From assembly GCA_019055375.1 (NCBI GenBank), contig JAHQIW010005108.1:1-64000 (forward strand): a stretch of DNA of 64,000 nucleotides. Reading direction: 5' to 3'. The position numbers and the translations under genes are program-made. Source of the stretch: Parelaphostrongylus tenuis. Its lineage: Eukaryota; Nematoda; Chromadorea; Rhabditida; Metastrongylidae. Every line of letters starts with the position of its first letter. The first letter of the stretch is position 1. Shown piece by piece: positions 23,031-32,889 of the stretch. The notes under the pieces were generated by a model that was given only the letters and a program-made list of their open reading frames with translations, ran no database searches and was not told the origin of the DNA.

Positions 23031-23922
23031 CTGGAGCAACAAACACCAAATATTAACCAAAAATAATTATAAATGTTTAACAACATTATTCAACATATGC
23101 GCCATTAACCCGAACACAATTCTGCCATCTCTAAGGCATCTAAGCAAAACCGCTTTGTGCAGAAGTTTCTGAGCCTTCTTTTGACACCAAATTTGCCCAT
23201 AGTTTCCGCATCATGACTGCTCAACAAAGCCTTTATAGCAATTTGCTATTTTACGAGTACGAATTGGGACGCGGTGCACAGACCGTCTTCGAGAACATCC
23301 ACCATGAAAAGGCTTAAAGACTTGTGCTTTAACGAACGGCGTTTCGGTTTTTTTTTGCAGAAGTTTTCAAAGGTAAGACTATCTTGAAGGACCAGCTGAG
23401 CTCAGAATGATTTGCGCGAAAGGCAATGTGCGTCTTTTTTTGCAACTGGACAAAGCTGATACTTAGGACTTGCTGTCCTCCGGATAGACGACAAACGCCA
23501 AGCGTTACTGTAAACAGGTGGACCGTTGCAATAGGGCCCTGTCACGTCGACGCCGCTGGAACTTCACCCTGTTTCAAGACAACGCATGGCTGCAGTCGTC
23601 GAATTGACGATGAGTAGACTAACCGAACTAGGATGAGAGCTGCTGGATCACCCACTGTACGTCCTGAATTGCCGCCTTCTGACTATCCCTCTTTCGATTG
23701 CTGAGCACTTCTCGAACGAGAATAAATCCCAAGACATCTTATTTGCGTCGAGGTTTAACGTCTCTTCTGAATCGAAGTATAACCAGTTTCATGAGAGCGG
23801 TATTGATTTGTTGTCTGAGATATATCATAAATGTTGTTCAAGATGATGGCACATATTTTTAACAGTGTTGCTAAGCAATTCTAATTAGTTCTGACAGATA
23901 AATTTAGTGTTTGTTGCTCCAG
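23031..23922 (+). mobile_element. Mariner-like element, decayed, with TIRs
   Basis: Terminal inverted repeats face each other: CTGGAGCAACAAACACCAAA at 23031-23050 and its near-perfect reverse complement at 23902-23922. Between them the plus strand encodes broken mariner-type transposase: LGRGAQTVFENIHHEKA (first helix-turn-helix), FKGKTILKDQL, then after a large deletion LFQDNAW, LTELG, ELLDHPLY and AEHFSNENKSQDILFAS. In intact elements DNA is cut and pasted at TA sites; a TA follows the right end. Stops and the deleted catalytic core make it inactive. Confidence 0.85.
23236..23760 (+). pseudogene. Mariner transposase pseudogene
   Basis: The frame is interrupted by several stops and shifts. 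The N-terminal DNA-binding motif and the segment around the second catalytic Asp (QDNA) are readable, followed by the DHPLY region equivalent to the HPPYSPDL motif of intact relatives. Most of the region between them is missing, so this is an internally deleted copy. Confidence 0.75.
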
Positions 23923-24730
23923 TACAAAGCTTATGAGAAGACTTAATAGCAGGAGCTTCTTAGCACCTCATGATGTCACGTGTGCTCGCACTTCATGTGA
24001 ATTGAAAGCAGATGAAACTCTGTGCTGAGAGGAATTTTAGAAGTAAGAATAGTAGTGATAAGCATGTGGTTGCAAAGCCAGGTTTCCTCGCGACATGGTA
24101 GAGTTCATCAGCACGGATATCTCGTTAATATAACAAATTTGGTAGGAAGCTTTTTTTGAAAGCAAATCAGTCCGTGATAATTGATTCACTTCTCGCTTCT
24201 CAAAGGCGGCTGACACTTCCAACTAGACTTGTCTCGGTGGCTGCCAATAAACGATTGCAACTGATTGGAAATGGCGTATTTGGAGTAGCCCAGCGATAGC
24301 GGATAATAGCGCACTATGAGATTGGAGTGTTTTCTCAACTTTTCAAATTGGGAAATTCTTCACAGATGTTCAGTGTGTTACGCTTATGTAATTTTTTCAC
24401 TTCTAATACTGCCTTCATAGAATCAATAATATAACAAGCTAACTAACGTCCAGTCAACACTGTTTCATCGATGGGTCCACACGATGTACCAGGCGTAGCC
24501 TCCGTTGTTTGTTCTTAGGCAGAACTAGAGATCCATGTTAGTCAAACGGAGGTTGTCTAGAGAAATGAATGCTCTTTATAGTTCCTTCAAAAAACGTTTA
24601 CGCTAAGACTGGATGACGTGTTTATGATTAGAACAGAAAAGAACGCAAGCACAGAGCCGTCTGAAAAAGTGGTTCGTTTCATCATTATTTGAGCCGAAAT
24701 ATCATGTGGTCTGGTAAGGGCTCTTGTACA

Positions 24731-24773
24731 GCCCGAGACACGTGTTTCGTCCTTCCAGACTTGTCAGTCGGGC
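24731..24773 (-). ncRNA. Hammerhead ribozyme B (G8 to A)
   Basis: GCCCGA pairs with TCGGGC (stem I). Stem II is GTCT/GGAC with loop GGAA, followed by GAA, ACACGTGT and C17. The core reads CTGACAA, so catalytic G8 is A and cleavage is not expected. Confidence 0.8.
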
Positions 24774-25050
24774 AGAACTCGTCGTCTGTCGATCTTTTTA
24801 TAGTCAGTTCTCTCGGGAGCGTCACACTCCTTATATATAGTTATTGACGACGTACGCTTTACACTCTATGCCAGGTGAAACATTCACCTAACACAGAGTG
24901 TTGTGCACTCAATTGCTCATTTGTTGGTACTTTTATCATAATTATACCTTTATCTCGAGTGCTTTGTTTAGACCACGCTCAAATTTCAATATATCCTTTC
25001 ATCATTATTTGAGCCAACATGTCATGTGGTCTGGTAAGGGCTCTTGTACA

Positions 25051-25093
25051 GCCCGAGACACGTGTTTCGTCCTTACAGACTCATCAGCCGGGC
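25051..25093 (-). ncRNA. Hammerhead ribozyme B, intact core
   Basis: GCCCGG/TCGGGC form stem I with one G-U pair, then CTGATGA, stem II GTCT/GGAC with GTAA loop, GAA, self-complementary ACACGTGT as minimal stem III, and C17. The cleavage triplet is therefore the classical GUC. The very short stem III suggests action as a dimer, as described for other minimal hammerheads. Confidence 0.88.
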
Positions 25094-25419
25094 AGAACTC
25101 GTCGTCTGTCGGTCTTTTTATAGTCTATAGAGACTCTAGAAATTGCTATATACAAAGCGAACCAGTTTTCTTCTCTACACAAGAGCTGCAAATGATCTGA
25201 CTCGCTAAAATAACATCGGTGCAATCAATTAACCTTCGCTACTTAGTATGTAATTTGCCTGACATGGTCACAGACCACAGCATGGAACTGTACAGTGATT
25301 TTGTTGTAAGTTAATCGTGATTTCGGAAGTTGAAGACAAATTTGTCTGGTTTTGCCCAGTCATTACATAACTCTGTAGTTTGTGAATAATATAACTAAAC
25401 CGCCACTGAAAAGTTTCTG

Positions 25420-25900
25420 CTAGATCTATAACGATGAACGTACTTTTAGATAAGCATGAAGTTGTGGCTTTGTTATGTCGCCTATACCGACTATATCTCG
25501 TACCGTTTCATATGTTCCATGAACGAGCAGTATACCCGATATTAAGCTTCACGTACACCATCCCGACCTATAATGACATCAATTTTTATTCAATCACTTA
25601 GGCTGCTCGTCATCACAACAGTATAACGAATCCCATCACTTTCAGCACTCACAACTTTCCTTGCATTCTTCTCCACAAGAATCTTCAATAATTTCATGGG
25701 TTGTCTTGACTGCTACTTGAGGATTGTTTCTTCATTGTGGACAATGTAGAATGAACGTGGCTTAGATGGAACGACTTTGCAATCTCGGAGGAACCCGAGC
25801 TGAAGATGTTTGTAGGGCACCCGTTGACTGATAGCGGGAAAGTGTTGGGGCAGAGGTCCAATCAGCACAATTTTTCCGACAGTTTGCAACACTAACCACT
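25420..25900. repeat. Segmental duplication block 3, right copy
   Basis: Partner of 7795-8330. A minus-strand open frame (25713-26021) crosses it but is not kept in the left copy, so it is not called as a gene. Confidence 0.7.
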
Positions 25901-26952
25901 CGCTTACCAACCACCTTCTCCCAGTGATACCACTCAAGCTAAAAATGAACCAGTTTAGACAATATGCGGCCCTTTCTGTTGTACAACGACAAGTGAAGAA
26001 ACGATTTCTGTCGCTGAACAATATTTTCCCTTGTACTTCTATTAATCATTCCAAAGCTCAAATTTTTAATTACTACGATATAAAGCCGCTTTTCTTCGTT
26101 TTCCTTTGATAACGCTTCAGAGAAAGCTAAGCATTTGTGTTTCACACTCACACATTTCTCGCAGGACAAAGATCTTCCTTTAGACTATTACTATTCCTTT
26201 AGCAGCGTAAGATTTATCGATTCCAAGCTGTGCTTATCTTGCAGGAATACCGTTTGTCTTTAATGTAGCAGGGAAAACAGGATCGAGTTTCACATATTCA
26301 GAGCGCTTATTTACCGGCTAATCCACGAGCTGGAGGAGGGTCGATTGATCGATAGCGTGATGCGCTAGACATGTGGGTGCAACTTCTTATTCAATTGAAG
26401 AATTTTTCTCTGCTTAAAAACAAACTTCACATAAAACGTTTGCCCAGGAAACTACGAGATTTCCTTTACATGTTCATAAGTTCTCCGTGCTTCCAGCGAA
26501 TTATACGCATGATAAAAACAAGGGCGCGCGGCGGGTGCGGAACGTAATTTTATTTTGTATGCTACAGCGTTGTATGAGGATCTTTTCGGAAAACGGCACG
26601 TAGCGCTGCAGTGAGAGATTTAGGCTTGGGAATGATTACTAATAATCCTATGATTCATTCTTTTCCAGCGAATAAGGCCGTTCCACTAGTCCCGGATAAT
26701 GGGAAAGCAATGGAATTTGCTCTCTGATTCGAAAGAAACGAAACACAAGAAATTAGACGTGATCGCAAATGCATTTACAGGGTATTGTCAGAATGCTTGT
26801 TCATCGATGAGATAACAGGGCGAAACGTCGAAACGTTATCTGTATAAATGTCCCCTAAGATTTTAGCAAAAGAAATCGGCCTTTGGATGACATAAAAGAT
26901 AGTAAAGTAAATTACCAACTTTTTGTATAACTCGGAGGTGCTCGAATTGCAC

Positions 26953-27026
26953 TTCATGATTGTTCTTGCTTGGTTCAGCTTCCGTCCCTTCATTGTCGTC
27001 TTCGGTTACGATGACAAAACGAGGTG
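26953..27026 (-). pseudogene. Exon-like segment E, copy 2
   Basis: After a good nematode-like acceptor (CTTCTTCAG) the minus strand reads APRFVIVTEDDNEGTEAEPS and on to NNHE, followed by a possible weak donor (GAA|GTGCAA). The frame is open and has no deletion, unlike copy 1. The acidic peptide gives no family assignment. Confidence 0.45.
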
Positions 27027-27133
27027 CTGAAGAAGTTGTGACAAGTTACGAGTCACATAGAAGCAGAATACTCTGACAAAGTTTTTTTTGAGGTTTTCAT
27101 GAAATCTTTTATAGGCACTTATACAGAGCAATA

Positions 27134-27172
27134 TACGTGTTTCGACATTATGGCCTCGGTAGTTGCACGGTG
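27134..27172 (-). ncRNA. Hammerhead-like remnant (family C), duplicate
   Basis: Duplicate of 17923-17961. The GAAACACGTATA part and TTGC/GCAA stem I are kept. The first core box reads CTACCGA and so is broken. Confidence 0.45.
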
Positions 27173-27199
27173 CCTTTCGTTTGAGGCAATCTCTTTTTG

Positions 27200-27250
27200 A
27201 GGGAGGTGGAGAGAGGGGGGGGGGGGGGGGGAAAGGGGAAAGGGGGCGGA
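27200..27250. repeat. Poly-G tract
   Basis: An uninterrupted run of 17 guanines (27215-27231) is followed by GGGG and GGGGG runs within the next 20 bases. Such tracts are strong quadruplex formers. It sits at the left edge of the 1.5-kb insertion specific to the right copy of block 2. Confidence 0.95.
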
Positions 27251-27421
27251 AACACCATTACATAAAGGGATAGTCGACAACATGTTAAACTCGCCACGTG
27301 TAAAGAGCTTAAATGTGCCAGTACACGAAAAGGTTGCTCAAATTTTTGACCTTTGAAGAATGCTATAGAACTCACGCCACGGATAGTTAACATGCACATA
27401 CCGATAAGCGCGGCGGTCCCG

Positions 27422-27664
27422 CTATAGAGAGTGTGATGGAGTCTCGGTGCTTTCCTCCATGCTACCACCAGCCACTTGCGCTACATCTTCGCTTCGTTTT
27501 GATTCAGGACCCAAACCTGACAGGTCACATCCGAAGAGCATTCTTTTAGCTGCGGGTTCCTTCTTGTGAAGGAGAACCGCCACACGCAAGACCGGCTGGT
27601 GGGATCGTTTGAGGCGAAATGAATGTGTTGTAATACAGCTCGTCCTTATACTCCTCCTTATCAC
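27422..27664 (-). CDS. Hypothetical open frame in inserted DNA
   Basis: A minus-strand frame of 80 codons (ending GGSMEESTETPSHSL) lies in the insertion absent from the left copy of block 2. Local base composition is richer in GC than its surroundings, which suggests a foreign piece such as an exon fragment or an unidentified transposon. No motif is recognised. The CDS label is tentative. Confidence 0.2.
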   Translation of the reverse strand: MIRRSIRTSCITTHSFRLKRSHQPVLRVAVLLHKKEPAAKRMLFGCDLSGLGPESKRSEDVAQVAGGSMEESTETPSHSL

Positions 27665-28044
27665 TGTAATGGTGACGCGTTTGGCCTATAGCAAAGTATT
27701 ACGGTGATTTCCGCTCAGGACCACGAGCACTCTCCGAGACGGTCACGAAGCCAACTCAAAATGATTTATTGATTACCCATGGTATCGATCTGGAATAAGC
27801 ATGTTAGCAGAGTTTCTCGAGAGTTCATTAGGCAAACTCTTGTCAATTTAGGTGGTGTAGATATCTTATGCCTTCCGTTAAAATGTATAATTGAAGTATG
27901 TACACATGAGAAGCTCTACAAAATGGCCAGAATCTTGTCATGCACATAGATCAGTGCAGTTGAGGATATCATGACTCATTGAATGAAACGAGCATTTTTG
28001 AGATTTAACTTTGCCTAAATTCTTTCTATTTTGACTGCCACTTG

Positions 28045-28290
28045 CAGTGGTATGATGTTACAGTATACCCAATATGTGGAGTGCTGTGCAACAACGTTTG
28101 CGTCAGCCGGGATTCGAACCCAGATCTTACTTTTCCGGGAGCGTATGTTAACCGTTGCACTACCGACGGTCGTATTTGCACAGCACTCTTATTTATGCTA
28201 TAACGCGTTCTCTGCCAACAGCCAACCGTCGACGGTCTGGCGGGGCAGCCGCTATCGGCATTGAACCCACTTGTGTTGACAGACTTTGGA
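28045..28290 (-). mobile_element. SINE-B copy, well preserved
   Basis: The reverse complement shows the body (GGGTTCAATGCCGATAGCGG, CCGTCGACGGTTGGCTG), then a tRNA-like part with TAGTGCAACGGTTAAC and a textbook B box GGGTTCGAATCCC, then the tail GCACAGCACTCCACATATTG. It lies in the insertion of block 2 right. Confidence 0.8.
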
Positions 28291-28309
28291 TATCGATAAC
28301 CAGTCTATT

Positions 28310-28388
28310 CTGGAAAGAGTGAGATCTGGGTTCGAATCCCGGCTGACGCAAATGTTTTTGCACAGCACTCCACATATTGGGTATCTAA
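28310..28388 (+). repeat. SINE-B 3' part, inverted relative to its neighbour
   Basis: TGGGTTCGAATCCCGG and the tail GCACAGCACTCCACATATTG repeat the 3' end of the adjacent copy in the opposite orientation, making a palindrome about 330 bases wide. Confidence 0.75.
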
Positions 28389-29885
28389 CTTTGCATTTAC
28401 ATCAAAGCATGTATTATCCATATATAAGTCATATTTTCGTGAGTCTTTAGTGATCTATCTAACTACGTGTGTGTTGGTGGTTCTTCAATAATATCACAAA
28501 CCGCAGACGCGTAATTGGATAAATGTGAAAGCTGCTACGCTTTTTGATGTATGTGTTACAAATGAGGAATGGAAAGTTGGGAGGGAAAAAGAATCATTAA
28601 CTCTTTTGGGACTACGTGCACAAAAAATGGTACACAGGCCTTTTTGTCGCTTCCTTATCAATCACAGATTTTTTCGCAAAACTTGAGATTCATTCGATAA
28701 GTTAAAAAATTACGGTTCTTATGCGGCTATTGATTTTGTGGAATGTTTTCATGTGAATTATAGCGACTAGTGGAAAAAGACGATTTCCTCGGTGTGTGTC
28801 ACGTATTTGTCACTTGTGTTTGTATGGCTTCTTCACCAGGAAGTTTTCCTCACCAAAGTTGACTAGTCAATCTTCCATTAGAGTGAAAAAGATAATTCTA
28901 GCCACCAACCCAATTCCGGAACAAAATCTTTTATTGCCCTCTATTAACAACGAAGAGAGATTACCTTTCGCATTTCTCTTTCGTTAACAAATGTATCAAG
29001 AATAATACCCTGACTTTTCGTTGTCTTCTCTCGGCCACAGGTCTTCACGAGGGTCTTAAGTAATCATTATTCGACAAAAAAACCACGATTCGCATACTAG
29101 GTCTGTCGTTGGGACGGACATTTTGATGCGCCGCAACAACGAGGAAAATTTACGATTTGCCTCCGGAAAGTGTATTCTGTTTCACACTTATATTTGCTAA
29201 GCTTTTTTTGCAAGACGGAGCAATTTTTACCAGTATTTCGATAATCTTTCAATACCTTGAGAAACGACAGTTCTAATACCAAGCTTGGTTTTCAAGAAAC
29301 ACTTTTTATTGCGTTGTAGCAAAGGCGAAAAAGAGTTGCGTTTTAACATCCACTATTATTGTTTGAAAGGCTGGCGTTTGTGCTTGACTTTTCATAGATA
29401 TTCGATGATAATCAAATGATCATGTGGTAGAAAAAATTTTAAGTTGAATTTTTGTTTGAGTTTTGAGGTGTGCACAGCGCTATGAGAGCGAGAAAGATTA
29501 CGTTTGTACTCAAATAGTAGACCAATGGCTTGAATTCCAAGGCGTGTATACTTGCCCGATAAGTTGAAAACCAGAGGCTATTAACTAAAAAATGATAAAC
29601 ATAATCTTTCCTTAGACTAATCAAACATAGGATTTTGAAGTCAAATTGATTTTATGCTGATCTACAATTCTACGATAGATGCAAGAATCCATACAACATC
29701 GACTACAATCTGCTTCCAACTAAGGATGCCGGAAGAGCCGAAAGCTGAGTGATCAGTAACAGAATATCGCAACAGTTCGAAAGGTCGACTTTCTGCTAAC
29801 CTCGGCATAATTAATTGCTATATGAAACTCGACAAAACTTATATTGATTAGCTGACGCGAGGTTGGTAAAGTAGTCGTGGTGATT

Positions 29886-29922
29886 CGGCTGACGTTTCAG
29901 CTACCCGCCTTTTTCGGAGCCG
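29886..29922 (-). ncRNA. PLE-type hammerhead remnant
   Basis: CGGCT/AGCCG form stem I, followed by a CCGAAAA box in place of CUGANGA, a short stem II, GAAACGTC, and the predicted GUC cleavage site. The two-base stem III (AC/GU) is the minimal form known from Penelope-like elements. Core changes make activity unlikely. Confidence 0.6.
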
Positions 29923-29993
29923 GGCGTATGTAGTAACAGTCTCTCTGTATTAGTCTCTTAGTATTAGTCTATGAGACTATTACTACATACGCA

Positions 29994-30031
29994 CAGGCTC
30001 CGAAGAAAGCGTGTCGCCGAAACGTCAGCCG
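29994..30031 (+). ncRNA. PLE-type hammerhead remnant, inverted partner
   Basis: GGCT/AGCC stem I, a CCGAAGA box, then GCCGAAACGTC. U4 of the core is C. It is otherwise close to the PLE hammerhead pattern. Confidence 0.6.
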
Positions 30032-30269
30032 AATTATTACGACTACTTTACTAACCTCGCCTTAGCTAATAAAGATAACTCTTCTCAGTTTTTATATATC
30101 AAATAACACGATAGTGGAAGAGATAGGAATGTTTAGGATGTTCCACAACATCCAAAGAGGATCGAGTGGCACAGTGGCATAGGCGTGCTTTGCAAGGCAC
30201 GTGGAGCCGTTTTTCAATATCGTACTCCTGACTCACTAGGTTCTCCATCTTTCCAAATCCTGTATATCT

Positions 30270-30535
30270 ATTAGGTCGCAATGGCCGAGTGATTGTAATG
30301 CTCGTCACGGTGCTCGTGGAGCCGAGCTCCACCCCAGCACTGTTCGACAGTTAACAACACTGCCCTATGGAACGCCACAGCCAGGCTATCCTCGAGACTG
30401 CAAGGAGACATGCTTGACGAGTATACTACATCATTCAAGAAGAAGGCAAAAAACGAATCGAGTGCTAGAAGTACTAAGATGCGCACAATTGAAGAATTGT
30501 GATGTCGGGTCGGGTAATTGATTTTAGTTATTTGT
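30270..30535 (+). mobile_element. SINE-C copy
   Basis: The head has GCAATGGCCGAGTGATT, resembling an A box of a type II tRNA, followed by the body also seen at 34430 and 63205 (ACTCCACAGC-type, AGACATGCTTGACGAGTA, GAAGAAGGCAAAAAACGAAT, AATGCTAGAAGTA; wording varies by copy). The left copy of block 2 is uninterrupted here (GTATATTTGCTACCA), giving an empty site. Confidence 0.7.
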
Positions 30536-30639
30536 ATAACTACCAGATGTATCTGAGATGGTAGCAGTAGTGACTCGATATACTGCCAGACCATCGCGAG
30601 TCCCTGTAAAGAGCAGATTTGTATTCAATTACTTCTGAG

Positions 30640-30787
30640 CTGTGCTCATTGAGATCGAATGTGTGGCTCACGCATCATGGATTGATCCGGCATGCCCTTG
30701 AAGTACATGGTCTTCATTATCCTGCTCTTCAGCAGTGTTTTACCCATAGAGCGTACACTCCTCTCTCATTTGCTAAAAATATTTTAG
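30640..30787 (+). pseudogene. Exon-like segment F, copy 2
   Basis: Duplicate of 19499-19649. The peptide has VWLTHHGLIRHALEVHG and CFTHRAYTPLSFAKN, one codon shorter than copy 1. The acceptor is ACTTCTGAG; the donor position reads GGCTACG, so normal splicing is probably lost. Confidence 0.45.
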
Positions 30788-31194
30788 GCTACGTGACAGA
30801 ACAAAAGGTTACCCCATTTTTTCCTAAATGTTAAAATAACTATCGGATTAGCTGTTACTCCCAACTTATCCAACGCATGAAGCAAATCAAATGCTATTCA
30901 TAGTGAATGAGCCGTCACGGCAAAAATCTTTCTATTTAATTGTTCCTGAAGATTTTAGTGTCAGATGGAAAAGACCAAAAGAAATGAATGCAGAATTTGC
31001 GACAGGAGATTATGAAAATGAAAATCATCATAATCAATGCACATCCGTATTACATCACTTCGACGGATAGTCGTTTTTTCAAGGAAAAACGGCCACTAGA
31101 AAAAGGAATTCTCTGTCATTGTCAATGTTATGAAGGCCAAATACATCCTTACAATTAAGAAATATGGCTTTTTGTCACCGTCGTAAATATGTGG

Positions 31195-32575
31195 ATGATT
31201 TTTGAAACCGCTTTTCTAGTGAGCTGTGGCAGATGTGGCAGCGAAGAGAAAAGTACGTTTTTCTTCTTTGGACTATATAATACACGTTGCACTTGTGTTT
31301 GGGTGGCTTTTTTATTCAAAAAAGTTTTCACCAGACTTTTGGTAGTCATTCGATACCTAAAAAATAGGGTAATTTAGCAACTGATTTTTCCAAACGTTCT
31401 CTAGTGTACTGTAGCAACGAAGAATTGCGATTTGCCTTAGGAGTGTATAATCTGTTTTGTAGTCGTATTTTATTGGCTTTCCCGTCAGTTAAAGTGCTTT
31501 TACTAGAGTTTTAGTAATCTTACAGTAGCATGAAAAACGGCATATCTAAAATCAAATCTGATTTCTACGAGAAATTTTTTTAATGCGCTGTAGCAACGTC
31601 GAAATAGTTGCAACGCATTCGTCTGTGCTTGGCTTTTCGTAGAGTATCAGCTACAATTGAATGGTATTCTGATAATAAAAATTCTCACGATTTCATATGA
31701 AAAGATCTTCATAGAGTACTGTAGGAGCGAAAAAAATTACGTTTCGCACTCGAAGCGCTTAGCCACTGGCAAGAATTTCATAGCGTGCCTACTTGCTATA
31801 CAGTATAAATACAAGCCAATAACCATGGAACGATAAGCGGTTTTTTTTACGAAAATGTCGAACTTGGAAATTTTTCCAAAACGGAGAAAATATTTCAAAA
31901 TAAATATCCAGCATGCATTATCATTTTTGTTGTAAATTACTCTTTTTTTATATTTTTGTCCACTTCGATCGCTCTTGGTCTTGTATGGAACTGTGATAGA
32001 TCAAAACTAGAGTATTTAATTGTGATATCCCCATAGAATTCAATAGAATTGATTAATTGTTAAAAAGGACGCTTATATCTAAAACAAAATCATATGAGCG
32101 AAAGAGGAAATCTTTTCCTATCACAGTAATGCGAGAATTCCAAAAATTTTCGCAAAACGGCGGAAAAAATCCTAATCAAATAGCGATAATCGCGTATTTT
32201 GCTCTTCGTGCATCGATTACTATAGCTGTCTCTTAGGGATCAATGCTTTCGAGTGACTACTAAGCGTCTAGCAGAACGTCTTTGTTCAGCAAAAAGGTTC
32301 CTTCAAAAAATTCTTGCTCGATGATGGAATTGACCATTTCATAGTTTAAATGCATATTCACCACTAATCAGGGATAACTAGAAGGAAACTCAGTGTAAGG
32401 TGCAAGGAAGACCTCAATCGCGTAGAAGAAGTCGGGCACGGTTTTCAAACTGCAGAACATTGTGGCTCAAAAGACCGAAATAGAGGTCATTGCGATGGGA
32501 ACAAAAAAATTCTGGCATCGTCCTATGGGAACTCATGAGAAATAAGGAGTTACTGCAAATGTCCTTATGGTGTTT
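31195..32575. other. Non-coding with dispersed-repeat words
   Basis: AT-rich sequence with several diverged pieces of the dispersed repeat (GTTTTCACCAGACTTTTGG and related words). No gene is recognised. Confidence 0.45.
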
Positions 32576-32579
32576 TGAC

Positions 32580-32888
32580 CGATACACCGATACATGGAAG
32601 GTAAAACTCTCGGCGTTGAACAATTCACGAGGAATACACCATGCATCCGTCTTCAAATTTCAACTCGGTTTGAGGTGTTTGAATGCATATCAGGCCTATA
32701 CAATGATTTGCAGTGGCCTCGTGCTATATCGAGTCAGTGATGCTTTTTCTCCCAGACAAGTCTGAGACCAGTCTAGCACCAATTTACCGATCTCGGAAGG
32801 ATGGATGGCTTGGTGAGCCATTAGCGCGAGATGGAACCACTGACCTCGTGCGCGACGCAGAGCACCTCTAATTACTGCTCCACATGCA
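32580..32888 (-). mobile_element. SINE-A copy
   Basis: The reverse complement starts GCATGTGGAGCAGTAATTAG and continues AGGTGCTCTGCGTCGC and the shared body to TGAATTGTTCAACG. It is minus oriented and close in sequence to the 16.2-kb copy, without the clear TTATCC tail. Confidence 0.8.
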
Positions 32889-32889
32889 T

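Larger units (their letters stand above)
24677..25128 (-). mobile_element. Retrozyme family B, direct tandem
   Basis: The minus strand holds two hammerheads in the same orientation with predicted cleavage sites exactly 320 bases apart (25057/25056 and 24737/24736). The 320-nt monomer is 24737-25056. Partial monomers extend on both sides, to about 25128 and 24677. There is no ORF of note. No target-site duplication is obvious. The upstream ribozyme looks intact and the downstream one has a core mutation. Confidence 0.85.
29763..30107. mobile_element. PLE-type hammerhead insertion, palindromic
   Basis: This insertion is absent from the left copy of block 2, where GTAACATATAG is continuous at about 18740. 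Two inverted arms (about 29848-29943 and 29978-30072) face each other, each holding a PLE-type hammerhead remnant. The left end carries the ATGCCGAGGTTA-type terminal word on the minus strand, shared with PLE ends at 42.98 and 56.64 kb. Flanks AGTAACAGAATA and AATAACACGATA may be an imperfect target-site duplication. No coding sequence is present, so it is a non-autonomous passenger. Confidence 0.75.
26540..31190 (+). repeat. Segmental duplication block 2, right copy
   Basis: Partner of 17215-20000, enlarged by insertions of about 1.5 kb (27190-28665), 0.34 kb (29763-30107) and 0.27 kb (30270-30535). The order of shared segments is unchanged. Confidence 0.85.

Noticed and set aside
24677..25128. 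Target-site duplication around the 24.7-kb retrozyme
   Set aside because: No matching word of eight or more bases was found at the two edges; truncation or later rearrangement may have removed it.
26810..26850. Hammerhead suggested by GATGAGATAACAGGGCGAAA
   Set aside because: The first core box is incomplete and no stem II or stem I can be paired convincingly.
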